Shown: positions 1 to 8,620, counted from the stretch's first letter. The stretch: 64,000 nt of DNA from Alistipes sp. (GCA_017623115.1 JAGAPT010000021.1:1-64000); one strand, 5' to 3'. Program-made: numbers and translations. Notes: generated from the sequence alone by a model not told the origin.

Positions 1-626
1 ATGACATCGGTCCAAGCCACCGAGGCCAGACCACCGTAAATCGAGTAGATACCGGCGATAACGAAGAGAATGAGGATGATGACCATCAGCGTCATATCAA
101 TCTCCATGCCGAGCAACATGCCCGGAACAGCCGGAATACCCAAAATCTGCTTGATGGCCAAGGCACCGAGCCAAGCCACCGACGTGAGGTTGATGAAGAC
201 GTAGAGGAAGAGCCAGAAAATCGAGAAGGCAAGACCTACACCCCAGTTGTAACGCTCGCGCAGGAACTGCGGGATGGTGAAAATCTTGCGCTCGATCATC
301 ACCGGCAAGAGGAACTTACCCACGACGATGAGCGTGGCGGCTGCCATCAACTCATAGGCGGCAATGGCGATACCCGACGCAAAGGCCGAGCCCGACATGC
401 CGATAAACTGTTCGGCCGAGATATTCGCGGCGATGAGCGAGGCACCCACAGCCCACCACGTCAGGGTGTTGCCGGCCAGGAAGTAGTCGTTCGACGACTT
501 CTCCTTGCCGTCTTTCGAGCGGGAGAGGAAGAAACCCAGTCCCACGAGCAGAATAATGTACAGGACGAAAATCGCGTAGTCGACGAACGCGAATCCGTTG
601 TTCTGTAATACTTCAATCAGATTCAT
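1..626 (-). CDS. Sodium/solute symporter (SSS family), partial
   Basis: The reading frame opens at an ATG (complement of 624-626) and runs off the left edge, so only about 208 N-terminal residues are visible. They are strongly hydrophobic with several membrane segments. The stretch SSNDYFLAGNTLTWWAVGAS followed by LIAANISAEQFIGMSGSA is the classic start of sodium:solute symporters of the SGLT/SSS fold, where TM1 forms part of the Na+ and substrate site. It lies 41 bp behind galM on the same strand, so the two are probably cotranscribed and the substrate is likely a sugar (galactose, glucose or a uronate); that specificity is inferred from context only. The protein should sit in the inner membrane. 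The C-terminal half is outside the window. Confidence 0.88.
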   Translation of the reverse strand, partial: MNLIEVLQNNGFAFVDYAIFVLYIILLVGLGFFLSRSKDGKEKSSNDYFLAGNTLTWWAVGASLIAANISAEQFIGMSGSAFASGIAIAAYELMAAATLIVVGKFLLPVMIERKIFTIPQFLRERYNWGVGLAFSIFWLFLYVFINLTSVAWLGALAIKQILGIPAVPGMLLGMEIDMTLMVIILILFVIAGIYSIYGGLASVAWTDV

Positions 627-667
627 TGGTTATGTGTTTTTTTGGTTAATTGTTCTCGATTTAAGGG

Positions 668-1804
668 TTATTCGCGTACACCGAACTTGTAGATACAACG
701 GCTCGTGTACTTCTCGCCCGGACGCAGGAGAGCCGACGGCCACTCGGGCTTATTCGGCGTGTCGGGATATTTCTGGGTCTCGAGGCAGATGGCTGCACGC
801 TGGTTGTAGGTGATGTCGTGCTTGCCCTGTACCGTGCCATCGAGGAAGTTACCCGTGTAGACCTGAATACCCGGCTCCGTAGTGTAGACCTCGAGCTGGA
901 TGCCGCTGGCGGGCGAGTAGAGTTCTACGGCTTGCTTGGTGATGTCGCCGGCTGTGTTGAGTACCCAGTTGTGGTCGTAGCCGTTGCCGTTCTTGAGTTG
1001 CTCGTAGTCGTAGTTTGTAATCTCGGCACCAATCATCTTCGGCGTGCGGAAATCCATCGGCGTATCCTCTACCGGCAGTATCTCGCCCGTGGTCATGAAG
1101 GTGTCGTCGCAGGGGGTGAAGGTATCGGCGTTGATGGTCAGTACGTCGTTCAGCACCGTCTTCGAGGGGTCGCCTGCGAGGTTGAAGTAGGTGTGATTGG
1201 TCATGTTGATAACCGTCGTGGCATCCGTCTCGGCCTCATAGGCGATGTCGATGGCATTCTCGTCGGTCAGCGTGTAGGTTACCTTGGCCGTTACGTTGCC
1301 CGGGAACTGCTCGTCGCCATCGGGCGAGAAGTACTGCAGCGTAATCTGGTTCTGCGAAGCCTCTACGACCTCATACACCTTGTATTGCCAACCGTTCGGG
1401 CCGCCGTGCAGGCAGTGGCCGAAGTTGTTCTGCGGCAGTTGATACTCCACGCCCTCGAGCGTGATTTTGCCATTGGCGATGCGGTTGGCGTAGCGACCGA
1501 TGGCGGCACCGAAATCCGAGGGGATGTTCTGGTAGTCGGCAATGTTGTCAAAGCCGAGGACTACGTCGGTCGGGTTGCCGTTGCGGTCGGGCACTACGAC
1601 CGATACGATGCGGCCACCGAAGGGGGTTACCGAAACCTCCATTCCTGCCTCGTTTGTCAGCGTGTAGAGCTTGAGTTGCTGGCCGTCGATTTCCGTCTCA
1701 AAGGCCGAAGGCTGCAGACCTGCAAGCGTCGTCTGCTCCTGATTGCAGCATCCCGTGGCAAGCACGGCGGTTCCCAATGTTAACATGGCTAAAATGCGTT
1801 TCAT
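668..1804 (-). CDS. galM: Aldose 1-epimerase (galactose mutarotase), lipoprotein
   Basis: This gene encodes 378 residues. The chosen start gives MKRILAMLTLGTAVLATGCC, a lipoprotein signal with a Cys lipobox; an upstream in-frame ATG at 1876 would only add a basic, non-conserved stretch. The body matches aldose 1-epimerases: FGGRIVSVVVPDRNGN, the core YANRIANGKITLEGVEYQL, the catalytic-His region NMTNHTYFNLAGD, and the late Glu region. The enzyme interconverts alpha and beta anomers of hexoses. The lipid anchor places it at the membrane rather than the cytosol, which is common for Bacteroidota GalM-like proteins tied to glycan uptake. A good promoter lies about 100 bp upstream (1907-1938) and the symporter gene follows. 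Confidence 0.93.
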   Translation of the reverse strand: MKRILAMLTLGTAVLATGCCNQEQTTLAGLQPSAFETEIDGQQLKLYTLTNEAGMEVSVTPFGGRIVSVVVPDRNGNPTDVVLGFDNIADYQNIPSDFGAAIGRYANRIANGKITLEGVEYQLPQNNFGHCLHGGPNGWQYKVYEVVEASQNQITLQYFSPDGDEQFPGNVTAKVTYTLTDENAIDIAYEAETDATTVINMTNHTYFNLAGDPSKTVLNDVLTINADTFTPCDDTFMTTGEILPVEDTPMDFRTPKMIGAEITNYDYEQLKNGNGYDHNWVLNTAGDITKQAVELYSPASGIQLEVYTTEPGIQVYTGNFLDGTVQGKHDITYNQRAAICLETQKYPDTPNKPEWPSALLRPGEKYTSRCIYKFGVRE

Positions 1805-1906
1805 GTTGGTTAGTTTTGTTGTTTTGTAATTATTGTGTTTCTTGTTATTTGCTCTTCTCGCACGCGTCGTCCGCACGCGCGTGAGCGCATGCCCTGAATA
1901 TTAGGT

Positions 1907-1938
1907 CAAATGTAGTGATTTTTGCGAGAATGTCCAAA
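1907..1938 (-). promoter_or_regulatory. Promoter for galM-symporter
   Basis: Read on the minus strand, TTTG (1938-1935) is followed after 20 bp by TACATTTG (1914-1907). This matches the Bacteroidota primary-sigma consensus TTTG-N19/20-TAnnTTTG. Transcription would begin near 1900, leaving a leader of about 95 nt before the galM ATG. Confidence 0.65.
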
Positions 1939-1975
1939 TTTTTTGGCTGTTTATCGTGGCCTGGGTGGTGGTTTT

Positions 1976-2006
1976 TTCGTGCAGCCGAAAATTTTTGCTA
2001 TATTCG
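1976..2006 (+). promoter_or_regulatory. Promoter for the alpha/beta hydrolase gene
   Basis: TTCG (1976-1979), 19 bp, then TATATTCG (1999-2006). Both boxes carry C at the same place where the consensus has T, with correct spacing. It diverges from the galM promoter 40 bp away and ends 24 bp before the hydrolase ATG. Confidence 0.45.
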
Positions 2007-2029
2007 TGGTGTGTTAATGGCTTTTGAAG

Positions 2030-2911
2030 ATGAAAAAGTGGTTGCAATGGTGGCTGGGAATCGTGCTGTGGCTATTCACGGTAGGTTGCGGGAAGATGCC
2101 GCAATCGGGCTTTGTTGCAGTGGATGAGGGCACGCTCTATTATGAGATCACCGGCGAGGGTGAGCCGCTGATTTTTGTGCATGGTCACTCGCTCGACTGC
2201 CGGATGTGGCGCGAGCAGGTGGCGTACTTTTCCGACCGCTATCGGGTGGTGACCTATGATGCACGCGGCTATGGTCGTTCGTCAAAACAGCGCGAGGATT
2301 TGCGCTTTACGCATTGCGACGATTTGGTGGCACTGATGGATGCCTTGGGAATCGAGCGGGCGCATGTGGTGGGCCTTTCGATGGGCGGCTTTATTGCCGG
2401 CGATCTCGTGGCGATGTATCCCGAGCGATTGCTTTCGGTGGTGCTGTGCGAAGGACATATTCGCTCTACGCCGAGTGTCAACCACCCGATGACCGATGCG
2501 GAACGAGCCACGAAACAGCACTCGATTGATGCCATTGCCGAGGAGGGGCTCGCTGCCTACAAAGCGCGTTGGTTTGAGCAATTGATGCAGGGTGGCACGG
2601 CAGCCGAGCGGATGCGTGAGCCGCTGAGGGAGATCATTGATGCATGGGATGGCTGGCAGGCTACCCATCACGAGGTGCATTGCTACTATGCGCGTGAAGC
2701 GATGGATACGCTGCGCAGCCGCCGACCGTTGGTGCCGACCCTCTTCATCGAGGGGCACCGCCCCAATCGGGAGGCTCCGCAGGAGCCGTCGATGATGCGC
2801 TACCTGCCCAACAGCCACATGGTGGTTGTTCCCGACTGTGGCCACATGGTCAATATGGAGCGGCCGGAGGCGTTTAATGGAGCGGTCGAGGCGTTTTTGA
2901 GCAGACTGTAA
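2030..2911 (+). CDS. Alpha/beta-fold hydrolase, lipoprotein
   Basis: A 293-residue protein. The ATG at 2030 gives MKKWLQWWLGIVLWLFTVGC, a short hydrophobic leader ending in a lipobox Cys. The fold is an alpha/beta hydrolase: oxyanion region FVHGHSLDCRMW, nucleophile elbow GLSMGG (the Ser), and C-terminal HMVNMERP with the catalytic His in CGHMVN. An acid residue would come from the FIEGHRPNREAP region. The substrate is unknown; relatives hydrolyse esters, lactones or small acyl compounds. It stands alone between divergent galM and convergent kduD, with its own promoter. Confidence 0.85.
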   Translation: MKKWLQWWLGIVLWLFTVGCGKMPQSGFVAVDEGTLYYEITGEGEPLIFVHGHSLDCRMWREQVAYFSDRYRVVTYDARGYGRSSKQREDLRFTHCDDLVALMDALGIERAHVVGLSMGGFIAGDLVAMYPERLLSVVLCEGHIRSTPSVNHPMTDAERATKQHSIDAIAEEGLAAYKARWFEQLMQGGTAAERMREPLREIIDAWDGWQATHHEVHCYYAREAMDTLRSRRPLVPTLFIEGHRPNREAPQEPSMMRYLPNSHMVVVPDCGHMVNMERPEAFNGAVEAFLSRL

Positions 2912-2985
2912 AGCGGCTTGGCCCACATAAAAGAGCGGTGCAACCCGAATGGATTGCACCGCTCTTGGTTTTCGTGTGGAGTCTG

Positions 2986-3783
2986 CTACTGCGGCTGCTT
3001 GCCGATGTAGGCCAGAATACCGCCATCGACATAGAGGATGTGGCCGTTCACGGCGTCCGAAGCCTTCGAGGCGAGGAAGACGGCCGGACCGCCCAGCTCC
3101 TCGGGGTCGAGCCAGCGACCTGCGGGGGTCTTGGCGCAGATGAACGAGTCGAAGGGATGACGGCTGCCATCCGGCTGCTTCTCACGCAGCGGTGCGGTCT
3201 GCGGCGTAGCGATGTAACCCGGGCCGATGCCGTTGCACTGGATGTTGTACTCGCCATACTCCGAGCAGATGTTGCGCGTGAGCATCTTCAGACCACCCTT
3301 GGCGGCAGCGTAAGCCGATACGGTCTCGCGACCCAGCTCCGACATCATCGAGCAGATGTTGATAATCTTACCCTCGCGGCGCTCCATCATCTCGGGCAGC
3401 ACGGCACTCGAGCAGATAAACGGACCTACGAGGTCGATGTCGATCACCTGCTGGAACTCCGAACGCTTCATCTCGTGCATCGGGATGCGCTTGATGATGC
3501 CGGCGTTGTTGACGAGGATGTCAATCTGACCTACCTCGGCGTGAATCTTCTCGACGAGCTCCTTCACCTGCTCCTCGTTCGTTACGTCGCATACATAGCC
3601 GTGCACGTTCTCGATGCCGTGCTCCTTGTAGTTGGCAAGACCCTTTTCGAGGGCAGCCTCGTTGATGTCGTTGAAAATGATGTTCTTGATGCCGGCAGCT
3701 ACAAAAGCCTTGGCGATGTTGAATCCGATGCCGTACGATGCACCCGTGATCCAAGCGTTTTTACCTTCCAATGAAAAGTTCAT
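2986..3783 (-). CDS. kduD: SDR oxidoreductase, KduD-type (2-dehydro-3-deoxy-D-gluconate 5-dehydrogenase)
   Basis: A 265-residue classical short-chain dehydrogenase. The ATG at 3783 gives MNFSLEGKNAWITGASYGIG with the cofactor motif TGxxxGxG; longer upstream starts overlap kduI and lack conservation. NNAG (LVNNAGII) and the active-site YAAAK are present. The downstream position after kduI supports assignment as KduD, which reduces 2,5-diketo-3-deoxygluconate to 2-keto-3-deoxygluconate in uronate breakdown. A close alternative name is gluconate 5-dehydrogenase, which shares the same subfamily. The gap to kduI is only about 47 bp, consistent with one transcript. Confidence 0.85.
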   Translation of the reverse strand: MNFSLEGKNAWITGASYGIGFNIAKAFVAAGIKNIIFNDINEAALEKGLANYKEHGIENVHGYVCDVTNEEQVKELVEKIHAEVGQIDILVNNAGIIKRIPMHEMKRSEFQQVIDIDLVGPFICSSAVLPEMMERREGKIINICSMMSELGRETVSAYAAAKGGLKMLTRNICSEYGEYNIQCNGIGPGYIATPQTAPLREKQPDGSRHPFDSFICAKTPAGRWLDPEELGGPAVFLASKASDAVNGHILYVDGGILAYIGKQPQ

Positions 3784-3830
3784 GGTATTCAATTTTAAGT
3801 GATAACTTTTAAGAGTATGACACTCGTCCA

Positions 3831-4673
3831 TTACTTCAAATCCGTAATTTTTGAGAAATCTTGGTCGCCGTAGTCGAGGTTCTCGCCACCCATACCCCAG
3901 ATGAAGGTGTAGTTGTGCGTAGCGGCGGCGCTGTGAATCGACCACTCGGGCGAGAGTACGGCCTGGTCGTTGTGCATCCAGATGTGGCGGGTCTCCTCGA
4001 CCTCACCCATCAGGTGGCATACGGCATCCGTCTCGGGTACCTCGAAATAGAAGTAGGCCTCCATGCGACGCGAGTGTACGTGTGCCGGCATGGTGTTCCA
4101 TACGCTGCCGGTTGCCAACTCGGTCATACCCATCTGCAACTGGCAGGTCGGCAATACCTGATTGACAATCATCTTGTTGATGTTACGCTCGTTCGAGCCC
4201 TCGAGTGAACCCATCTCGGCCACCACGGCATCGGCCTTCGTCACCTTCTTGTCGGGATAGGTGCAGTGCGCCGTGCAGGAGTTGAAGTAGAATTTGGCGG
4301 GTTTTGCGGGGTCTGCGCTCTCGAAGACAACCTCCTTGTCGCCGGCGCCCAGGTAGAGAGCCTCTTTGTAGTCGAGTTCGAAGGTCTCGTCGCCATGTTT
4401 TACGACGCCTTTGCCGCCTACGTTGAAGACACCCAACTCACGACGCGTGAGGAAGTAGGGAGCCTTCAGCGGGTCGATAGCCTCCAGCGTGAGTGCCTCA
4501 TTGACGGGCATCGCGCCACCCACGACCATGCGGTCGTACATCGAGTAGACCATGTTTACCTCGTCGGCAGCGAATACACGCTCGATGAGGAAGTCGCGAC
4601 GCATGCGTGCTGTGTCGTAATGCTTGGCATCCTCGGGATGCGCAGCATAGCGTACTTCATAATTGGTTTTCAT
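3831..4673 (-). CDS. kduI: 5-dehydro-4-deoxy-D-glucuronate isomerase
   Basis: 280 residues, the usual length for KduI, a zinc cupin that isomerises the unsaturated uronate released by pectate lyases and unsaturated glucuronyl/galacturonyl hydrolases. The metal ligands known from E. coli KduI are visible: H198 and H200 (AHVHSRRMEAYFYF), E205, and H247 (WSIHSAAATH). The gene leads a two-gene operon with kduD and has a consensus promoter at 4740-4770. It supplies the intracellular step that the pectate lyase locus at 31-41 kb would need. Confidence 0.96.
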   Translation of the reverse strand: MKTNYEVRYAAHPEDAKHYDTARMRRDFLIERVFAADEVNMVYSMYDRMVVGGAMPVNEALTLEAIDPLKAPYFLTRRELGVFNVGGKGVVKHGDETFELDYKEALYLGAGDKEVVFESADPAKPAKFYFNSCTAHCTYPDKKVTKADAVVAEMGSLEGSNERNINKMIVNQVLPTCQLQMGMTELATGSVWNTMPAHVHSRRMEAYFYFEVPETDAVCHLMGEVEETRHIWMHNDQAVLSPEWSIHSAAATHNYTFIWGMGGENLDYGDQDFSKITDLK

Positions 4674-4739
4674 AGTTATAGCAAGTTGTTAGTGAATAAA
4701 ATCGTTTGCGTTGCAGGCCTAATGCCCTATTTATCCAAA

Positions 4740-4770
4740 CAAAAATAGCAAAAGAATTTGAGATTGCAAA
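4740..4770 (-). promoter_or_regulatory. Promoter for kduI-kduD
   Basis: On the minus strand TTTG (4770-4767), exactly 19 bp, then TATTTTTG (4747-4740). This is a full match to the Bacteroidota promoter consensus. The leader would be about 60 nt. Confidence 0.7.
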
Positions 4771-4821
4771 ATTCCCCTGCAAAATAATCACTCCTCGACG
4801 TGAACGTCGAAAGAGGGCTCT

Positions 4822-5379
4822 CTATTCGCGCAGAATCTTAAAGACGGCCTTGAACTGCTCGCCCTCGCCAATCAGCGGTGCGTGAGCCATCTCGGGCGAG
4901 AGCAGAATCGCTTCGCCCGGACGCAGCGTTACATAACGCTCGGGCTGGTCGTCGAAGAAGAGGATGTCGGCCTCGGTGTTCATCTCGCCGCGTGGAGCCT
5001 TGCAGGCACTGCGGCGTGACAGCCCAAAGGTTTCGTCGATGCGAAGGGCAATTTGGAGGTCGTAATAGCGGTCGTGTACCTCGAGCGGAGCATCCTCTTG
5101 CGCCTTCAGTTCGTTGATGTTGAGCATCAGGAAGAGGCGGTCGCCATCAATCTCGTAACGACCCGCCTGCATCGTGTCGAGGCGATGGGTCTGCAGGTAG
5201 TCGAAGAGCTTCGTGAAGAGCGGGTTGTAGGCGGCCAACTCCTTGGCTTCGGCCGATTCGGGCGTGAAGACAACGGCGTCGCTGATGGCCACGGGAATCG
5301 CCTTTTCGTTGCGACCTGCACAGGCGATAGAGAGCCCTGTGATAAGCAGCACCGAGAGGGTGCGGAAGAATGGTTTCAT
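4822..5379 (-). CDS. YhcH/YjgK/YiaL family protein (DUF386), lipoprotein
   Basis: 185 residues. MKPFFRTLSVLLITGLSIACAG is a lipoprotein signal with lipobox Cys. The remainder has the YhcH/YjgK/YiaL beta-helix features: a tyrosine-rich GRYEIDGDRLFLMLNINEL, EVHDRYYDLQIAL, and the C-terminal LRPGEAILLSPEMAHAPLIGEG, whose Glu and His residues correspond to the family's metal-binding site. Members are implicated in sialic-acid and other sugar catabolism (anomer handling), but the exact reaction is not settled. Most homologues are cytoplasmic, so the lipid anchor is a notable variation. It is 38 bp behind the SGNH gene and probably read through with it. Confidence 0.82.
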   Translation of the reverse strand: MKPFFRTLSVLLITGLSIACAGRNEKAIPVAISDAVVFTPESAEAKELAAYNPLFTKLFDYLQTHRLDTMQAGRYEIDGDRLFLMLNINELKAQEDAPLEVHDRYYDLQIALRIDETFGLSRRSACKAPRGEMNTEADILFFDDQPERYVTLRPGEAILLSPEMAHAPLIGEGEQFKAVFKILRE

Positions 5380-5417
5380 GGGGTATAAGAGGTTTTAATT
5401 AGTTTTTGATTTTGTAG

Positions 5418-6359
5418 TTAGAATTGAGTGATGAATGGTTTTAGGCGTTCAAACATCATTGCCGTGAAAACTTTTGCTCCCGTATCGTTGAGATGGGCGG
5501 CATCTTTGAAGTATTCGGAGTGGGCATTGAAAATCTCCTCGTTGTATAGTTCGATATAGGGTATATCGGCCTCGTGGCAAATCCGGGCAAGCCGTTTGTT
5601 GTTGTCGGATGCCTGATAGCGAGGCGATGAGGTGATAATCAAAATGACTCCTAACGCTTTGCATTTATCAAAAACTTGCGTTAAACTTTGCAGGCTGTAT
5701 GTCGATAGGGCTATGGCACTAGTGGTGTTTTCGTGTACCGTATGGTGAGTTAATTCGCCATATAAAGGGTCATAACCATTGTTGGCGACTGAAGGTATTA
5801 AAAACGAACTCAGTATACGCAAAGGTTTGTTGTTGAATCGATACATGGCAGACTGTAGCTGTATGCGCTTTTTCCAATCCACTCGGTTGAGATAAGCTGC
5901 GGCTTGTTTTGACAATTGATAGTATGGGGCCATTTGGGATATAGAGGACTGGATTCCCCCCCCCGATTCGGACAGTTCGCTTTCGCCTATCTCAAAGATG
6001 ACTAGCTTGGGTTGGTAGCGATCGAGAATGGATTCAAGGCGACATGCGTTGTGATTAAGGAAGTTGCCATCTATACCCGCATTGTAGATTGAGTAAGACG
6101 ATTGTGTGTAATTGTTGATACTGTCGATGAGTAATTGCGCATCGTAGTGGTGGGATGCGCGAGATGATCCCACGATTAATACATCGACATCTGTTAAGCG
6201 ATTCATCGTGAAATTGTCTTTGGCGAGATGACCCGAAAAATCAGGGATGAGTCGCATGCTGTGATTGCCTAATATGCCGACTGCTTTGTCTATGATGCAT
6301 ACACTTACGACAACAATTGCTGTTGCTATGAGAAATTTCTTGAGTTCTTGATTTTTCAT
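5418..6359 (-). CDS. SGNH/AlgJ-like membrane-anchored acyl-transfer partner
   Basis: 313 residues. The ATG at 6359 gives a basic start then a membrane anchor (FLIATAIVVVSVCIID). Motifs fit the SGNH fold: DVLIVGSSRASHHYD with the likely nucleophile Ser near residue 66, YNAGIDGN as a block II-like loop, GESE near 125-128, and KDAAHLNDTG near the C-terminus with the D286/H289 pair. Such proteins pair with MBOAT transferases in O-acylation of exported polysaccharides (AlgJ/AlgX or PatB logic). The MBOAT gene ends only 5 bp upstream. A run of nine G (complement of 5956-5964) encodes part of SESGGGIQSS and would be prone to slippage. The acylated substrate is not known. Confidence 0.78.
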   Translation of the reverse strand: MKNQELKKFLIATAIVVVSVCIIDKAVGILGNHSMRLIPDFSGHLAKDNFTMNRLTDVDVLIVGSSRASHHYDAQLLIDSINNYTQSSYSIYNAGIDGNFLNHNACRLESILDRYQPKLVIFEIGESELSESGGGIQSSISQMAPYYQLSKQAAAYLNRVDWKKRIQLQSAMYRFNNKPLRILSSFLIPSVANNGYDPLYGELTHHTVHENTTSAIALSTYSLQSLTQVFDKCKALGVILIITSSPRYQASDNNKRLARICHEADIPYIELYNEEIFNAHSEYFKDAAHLNDTGAKVFTAMMFERLKPFITQF

Positions 6360-6364
6360 GGCTC

Positions 6365-7780
6365 TTAAAATTGGAAATAGAGAAACGAACCGCCGCTGAG
6401 TGCGCCGAACAAGAGGATGTAACAGATGATGCCAACTACGGATGCATATCGCACGATTCCCCATTTCGAATGCATGAAGTTGAGTTTCCATCCGAATTCA
6501 TCCTTGAAATCTTTTAATAGCAGGATGGTTAAACCTAAAAATCCATTGACAAATACAGATTTGTCGATAAAGATGGGTCCGTGGTCGGTAAATATTTTGT
6601 GGATAATATCGAAGGCGTCATGTACGGTGTTGGCTCGGAAGAAGATCCATGCAAAGGCAACCATGGTGAAACAACAGAGCATGCTGAAAGCTTTGGACCA
6701 CCATGAGGTCTGCATCGGATTGTAGATGTATTTGCGGAAGAGATTTTCCGCGATTTGATAGGTCCCGTGGAGAGCTCCCCAAAGGACGAAAGTCCAGTTG
6801 GCGCCATGCCAGATGCCACTTACCAAAAAGGTGATAAATAGATTGAATAGATGTCGGCCTTGTTTCACGCGATTGCCACCAAGGGGAATGTAGACATAGT
6901 CGGCAAACCATGAAGAGAGTGAAATATGCCATCTTCTCCAAAAGTCTTTAATCGAGTAGGCAAAATAGGGGCGATGGAAATTTTCCATGAGGTTGAATCC
7001 CATAAACTTGGCTGCGCCGATAGCGATGTTGGAGTAACCACCGAAGTCGCAATATATCTGGAATGTGAAGAAGATGGTGGCCAAGATGAAACTGGTGCCA
7101 TTATGGTTGGGGACATTGTTGTATACAGCATCGACATAGTCGCTCAACATATCTCCAATGCATAATTTCATAAAGAAGCCCCACAACATCAACTTGATGC
7201 CTTCAATGGCATTTTGGTAGTTGAATAGATGCTTTTTGTGAAATTGGGGCAATAAATTGGTCGCACGCTCAATGGGGCCTGCTACCAACTGAGGGAAGAA
7301 GGAGACAAAGAGTGCGTATGTGATGAAGTTTTTCTCTGCAGCTAACTTGCCTCGGTATATGTCGATGGTGTATCCGACGGCCTGAAAGGTGTAGAAGGAT
7401 ATGCCGACCGGCAATAAAATAGTTAAATTGGGAACCTCCCATCGAACATGCAACATATCAAGAAGAGCATAGATGCTTTCGTTGATGAAGTTGTAGTATT
7501 TGAATAAGAATAAAATGCCGAAATTGACAATGAGGCTGAGTGTGAGGATTAATTTTTGTTTCTTCGGCTGTGCTTTTAGCTGCTCTACGTAACGTCCGCA
7601 AAAATAGGTGATGAGGGTTGACCCCATAATCAAGAGCGCATAGATGGGCTCCCAGCACATATAAAAGTAATAACTGGCTATCAGCAACCAAATGTTTCTG
7701 CTTTTTAATGAGGGAAGCAAAAAGTAGAGTAGACAGACGGCCGGGAAATAGAGAAGAAATTCAAATGAGTTAAATAGCAT
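6365..7780 (-). CDS. MBOAT family O-acyltransferase (AlgI-like)
   Basis: 471 residues, close to the usual AlgI/PatA size, with about ten membrane segments. The MBOAT signature is clear: RPYFAYSIKDFWRRWHISLSSWF, then YIPLGGNR, then FLVSGIWHGANWTFVLWGALHG containing the conserved catalytic His. AlgI-type proteins move acetyl groups from cytoplasmic donors across the inner membrane to an SGNH partner that modifies extracellular glycan. The next gene supplies that partner. The start follows the XRE regulator by 26 bp, so the pair may be in one transcript with it. Confidence 0.93.
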   Translation of the reverse strand: MLFNSFEFLLYFPAVCLLYFLLPSLKSRNIWLLIASYYFYMCWEPIYALLIMGSTLITYFCGRYVEQLKAQPKKQKLILTLSLIVNFGILFLFKYYNFINESIYALLDMLHVRWEVPNLTILLPVGISFYTFQAVGYTIDIYRGKLAAEKNFITYALFVSFFPQLVAGPIERATNLLPQFHKKHLFNYQNAIEGIKLMLWGFFMKLCIGDMLSDYVDAVYNNVPNHNGTSFILATIFFTFQIYCDFGGYSNIAIGAAKFMGFNLMENFHRPYFAYSIKDFWRRWHISLSSWFADYVYIPLGGNRVKQGRHLFNLFITFLVSGIWHGANWTFVLWGALHGTYQIAENLFRKYIYNPMQTSWWSKAFSMLCCFTMVAFAWIFFRANTVHDAFDIIHKIFTDHGPIFIDKSVFVNGFLGLTILLLKDFKDEFGWKLNFMHSKWGIVRYASVVGIICYILLFGALSGGSFLYFQF

Positions 7781-7806
7781 GATGCCTTTGTTTTCGTTGG
7801 TTGGAT

Positions 7807-8478
7807 TTATCGTAATGAATTCATGCGAATCGAGGCTTTGACGAGCGCAATGGCGCGGATGCGACTCATGGCGACATCTTTGTCGGCGTGGTGCGGATTC
7901 TGGCTGACGAGTTTGACGTATCCCTCCTTATCCGATTTCTGGATATATTTCACCGTGACATACTCCTCGCCGTCGATGTCAATCGACAGGAGATACATAT
8001 CCCCCCAGAAGATATCCTCAAGGTGTTGCAGTTGCTTGTAGAGAACGATGTCGCCGCTCTTTAATAAAGGGTACATCGAGTCGCCTACGATGTAGATGGC
8101 TCCGTCGCACTTCGGGAGGTTGGGAATGTGGATGAAATTGACGGGTTTGAGCTCCTCGTGGTTGTTGAAGAGGGGCACCAAGCCGGCTGTTCCCTCGATC
8201 GAGTAGAGGGGTACGCTCTGCATGGGAAGCGAAGAGTCGGTGCGCAGCAGAAACGATTGCAGGTCGGGCTCGACATGGAACATGCGCCCTTCGCCCGTTT
8301 CGAGCCAATCGGGGTTGACGTTCAATTCTTGAACTAAGATGTTGCGGTTGCGTGCCGTGAGGCTTGCCTTGCCGGTCTCGATCATCGAGAGGGCGGCTTT
8401 GCCGATGCCAAATCGCTGTGCAAGTTGTTCTTGCGTCCATCCGAGGGCTTTGCGTATTAGTTTTACCCGTTCGTTCAT
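7807..8478 (-). CDS. XRE-family regulator with S24 (LexA/CI-like) peptidase domain
   Basis: 223 residues. The N-terminal helix-turn-helix (residues 1-60, ALGWTQEQLAQRFGIGKAAL) is followed by an S24 domain: VGDSMYPLLKSGD with candidate nucleophile Ser134, and VTVKYI with candidate general base Lys177. An Ala-Gly pair at 98-99 (EGTAGLV) sits where LexA/CI-type proteins self-cleave; whether this protein cleaves is unproven. It diverges from the small gene and the terminase gene and faces a perfect inverted repeat (8532-8544), which suggests a phage-type repressor. It may also lead the MBOAT transcript. Confidence 0.9.
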   Translation of the reverse strand: MNERVKLIRKALGWTQEQLAQRFGIGKAALSMIETGKASLTARNRNILVQELNVNPDWLETGEGRMFHVEPDLQSFLLRTDSSLPMQSVPLYSIEGTAGLVPLFNNHEELKPVNFIHIPNLPKCDGAIYIVGDSMYPLLKSGDIVLYKQLQHLEDIFWGDMYLLSIDIDGEEYVTVKYIQKSDKEGYVKLVSQNPHHADKDVAMSRIRAIALVKASIRMNSLR

Positions 8479-8531
8479 GGCTTTTCTATTAGAAAAATTG
8501 ATGTAAAATAATTGACTTTCCGAGTATCAAA

Positions 8532-8544
8532 TTCAATAATTGAA
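8532..8544. promoter_or_regulatory. Candidate operator: perfect inverted repeat
   Basis: TTCAAT-A-ATTGAA is a perfect 6-1-6 palindrome. It lies between the divergent XRE-S24 gene and the small-protein/terminase genes and ends 2 bp before a TATCTTTG -7 box on the plus strand, so a protein bound here would block that promoter. Assignment to the adjacent regulator is inference. Confidence 0.45.
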
Positions 8545-8546
8545 CC

Positions 8547-8554
8547 TATCTTTG
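8547..8554 (+). promoter_or_regulatory. -7 promoter box upstream of the small protein and terminase genes
   Basis: TATCTTTG matches the Bacteroidota -7 box TAnnTTTG. No good TTTG is found 19-21 bp upstream, which could mean that it needs activation or is weak. A minus-strand TAACTTTG (8568-8561) with a weak ATTG box 20 bp upstream could serve the XRE-S24 gene. Confidence 0.4.
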
Positions 8555-8620
8555 TACCTGCAAAGTTAAACAATTTATTTTTAATGCGCAATAAATTTTC
8601 ATAAAAAAATCGAAAAATCA

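Noticed and set aside
818-1783. Long open frame on the plus strand opposite galM, and many similar ones (for example opposite kduI, tsaD, sdhA, the RND permease and tamB)
   Set aside because: These mirror the real genes because GC-rich codon use leaves few stops on the opposite strand. They lack domain motifs, signals and conservation, while the frames on the other strand show complete protein families.
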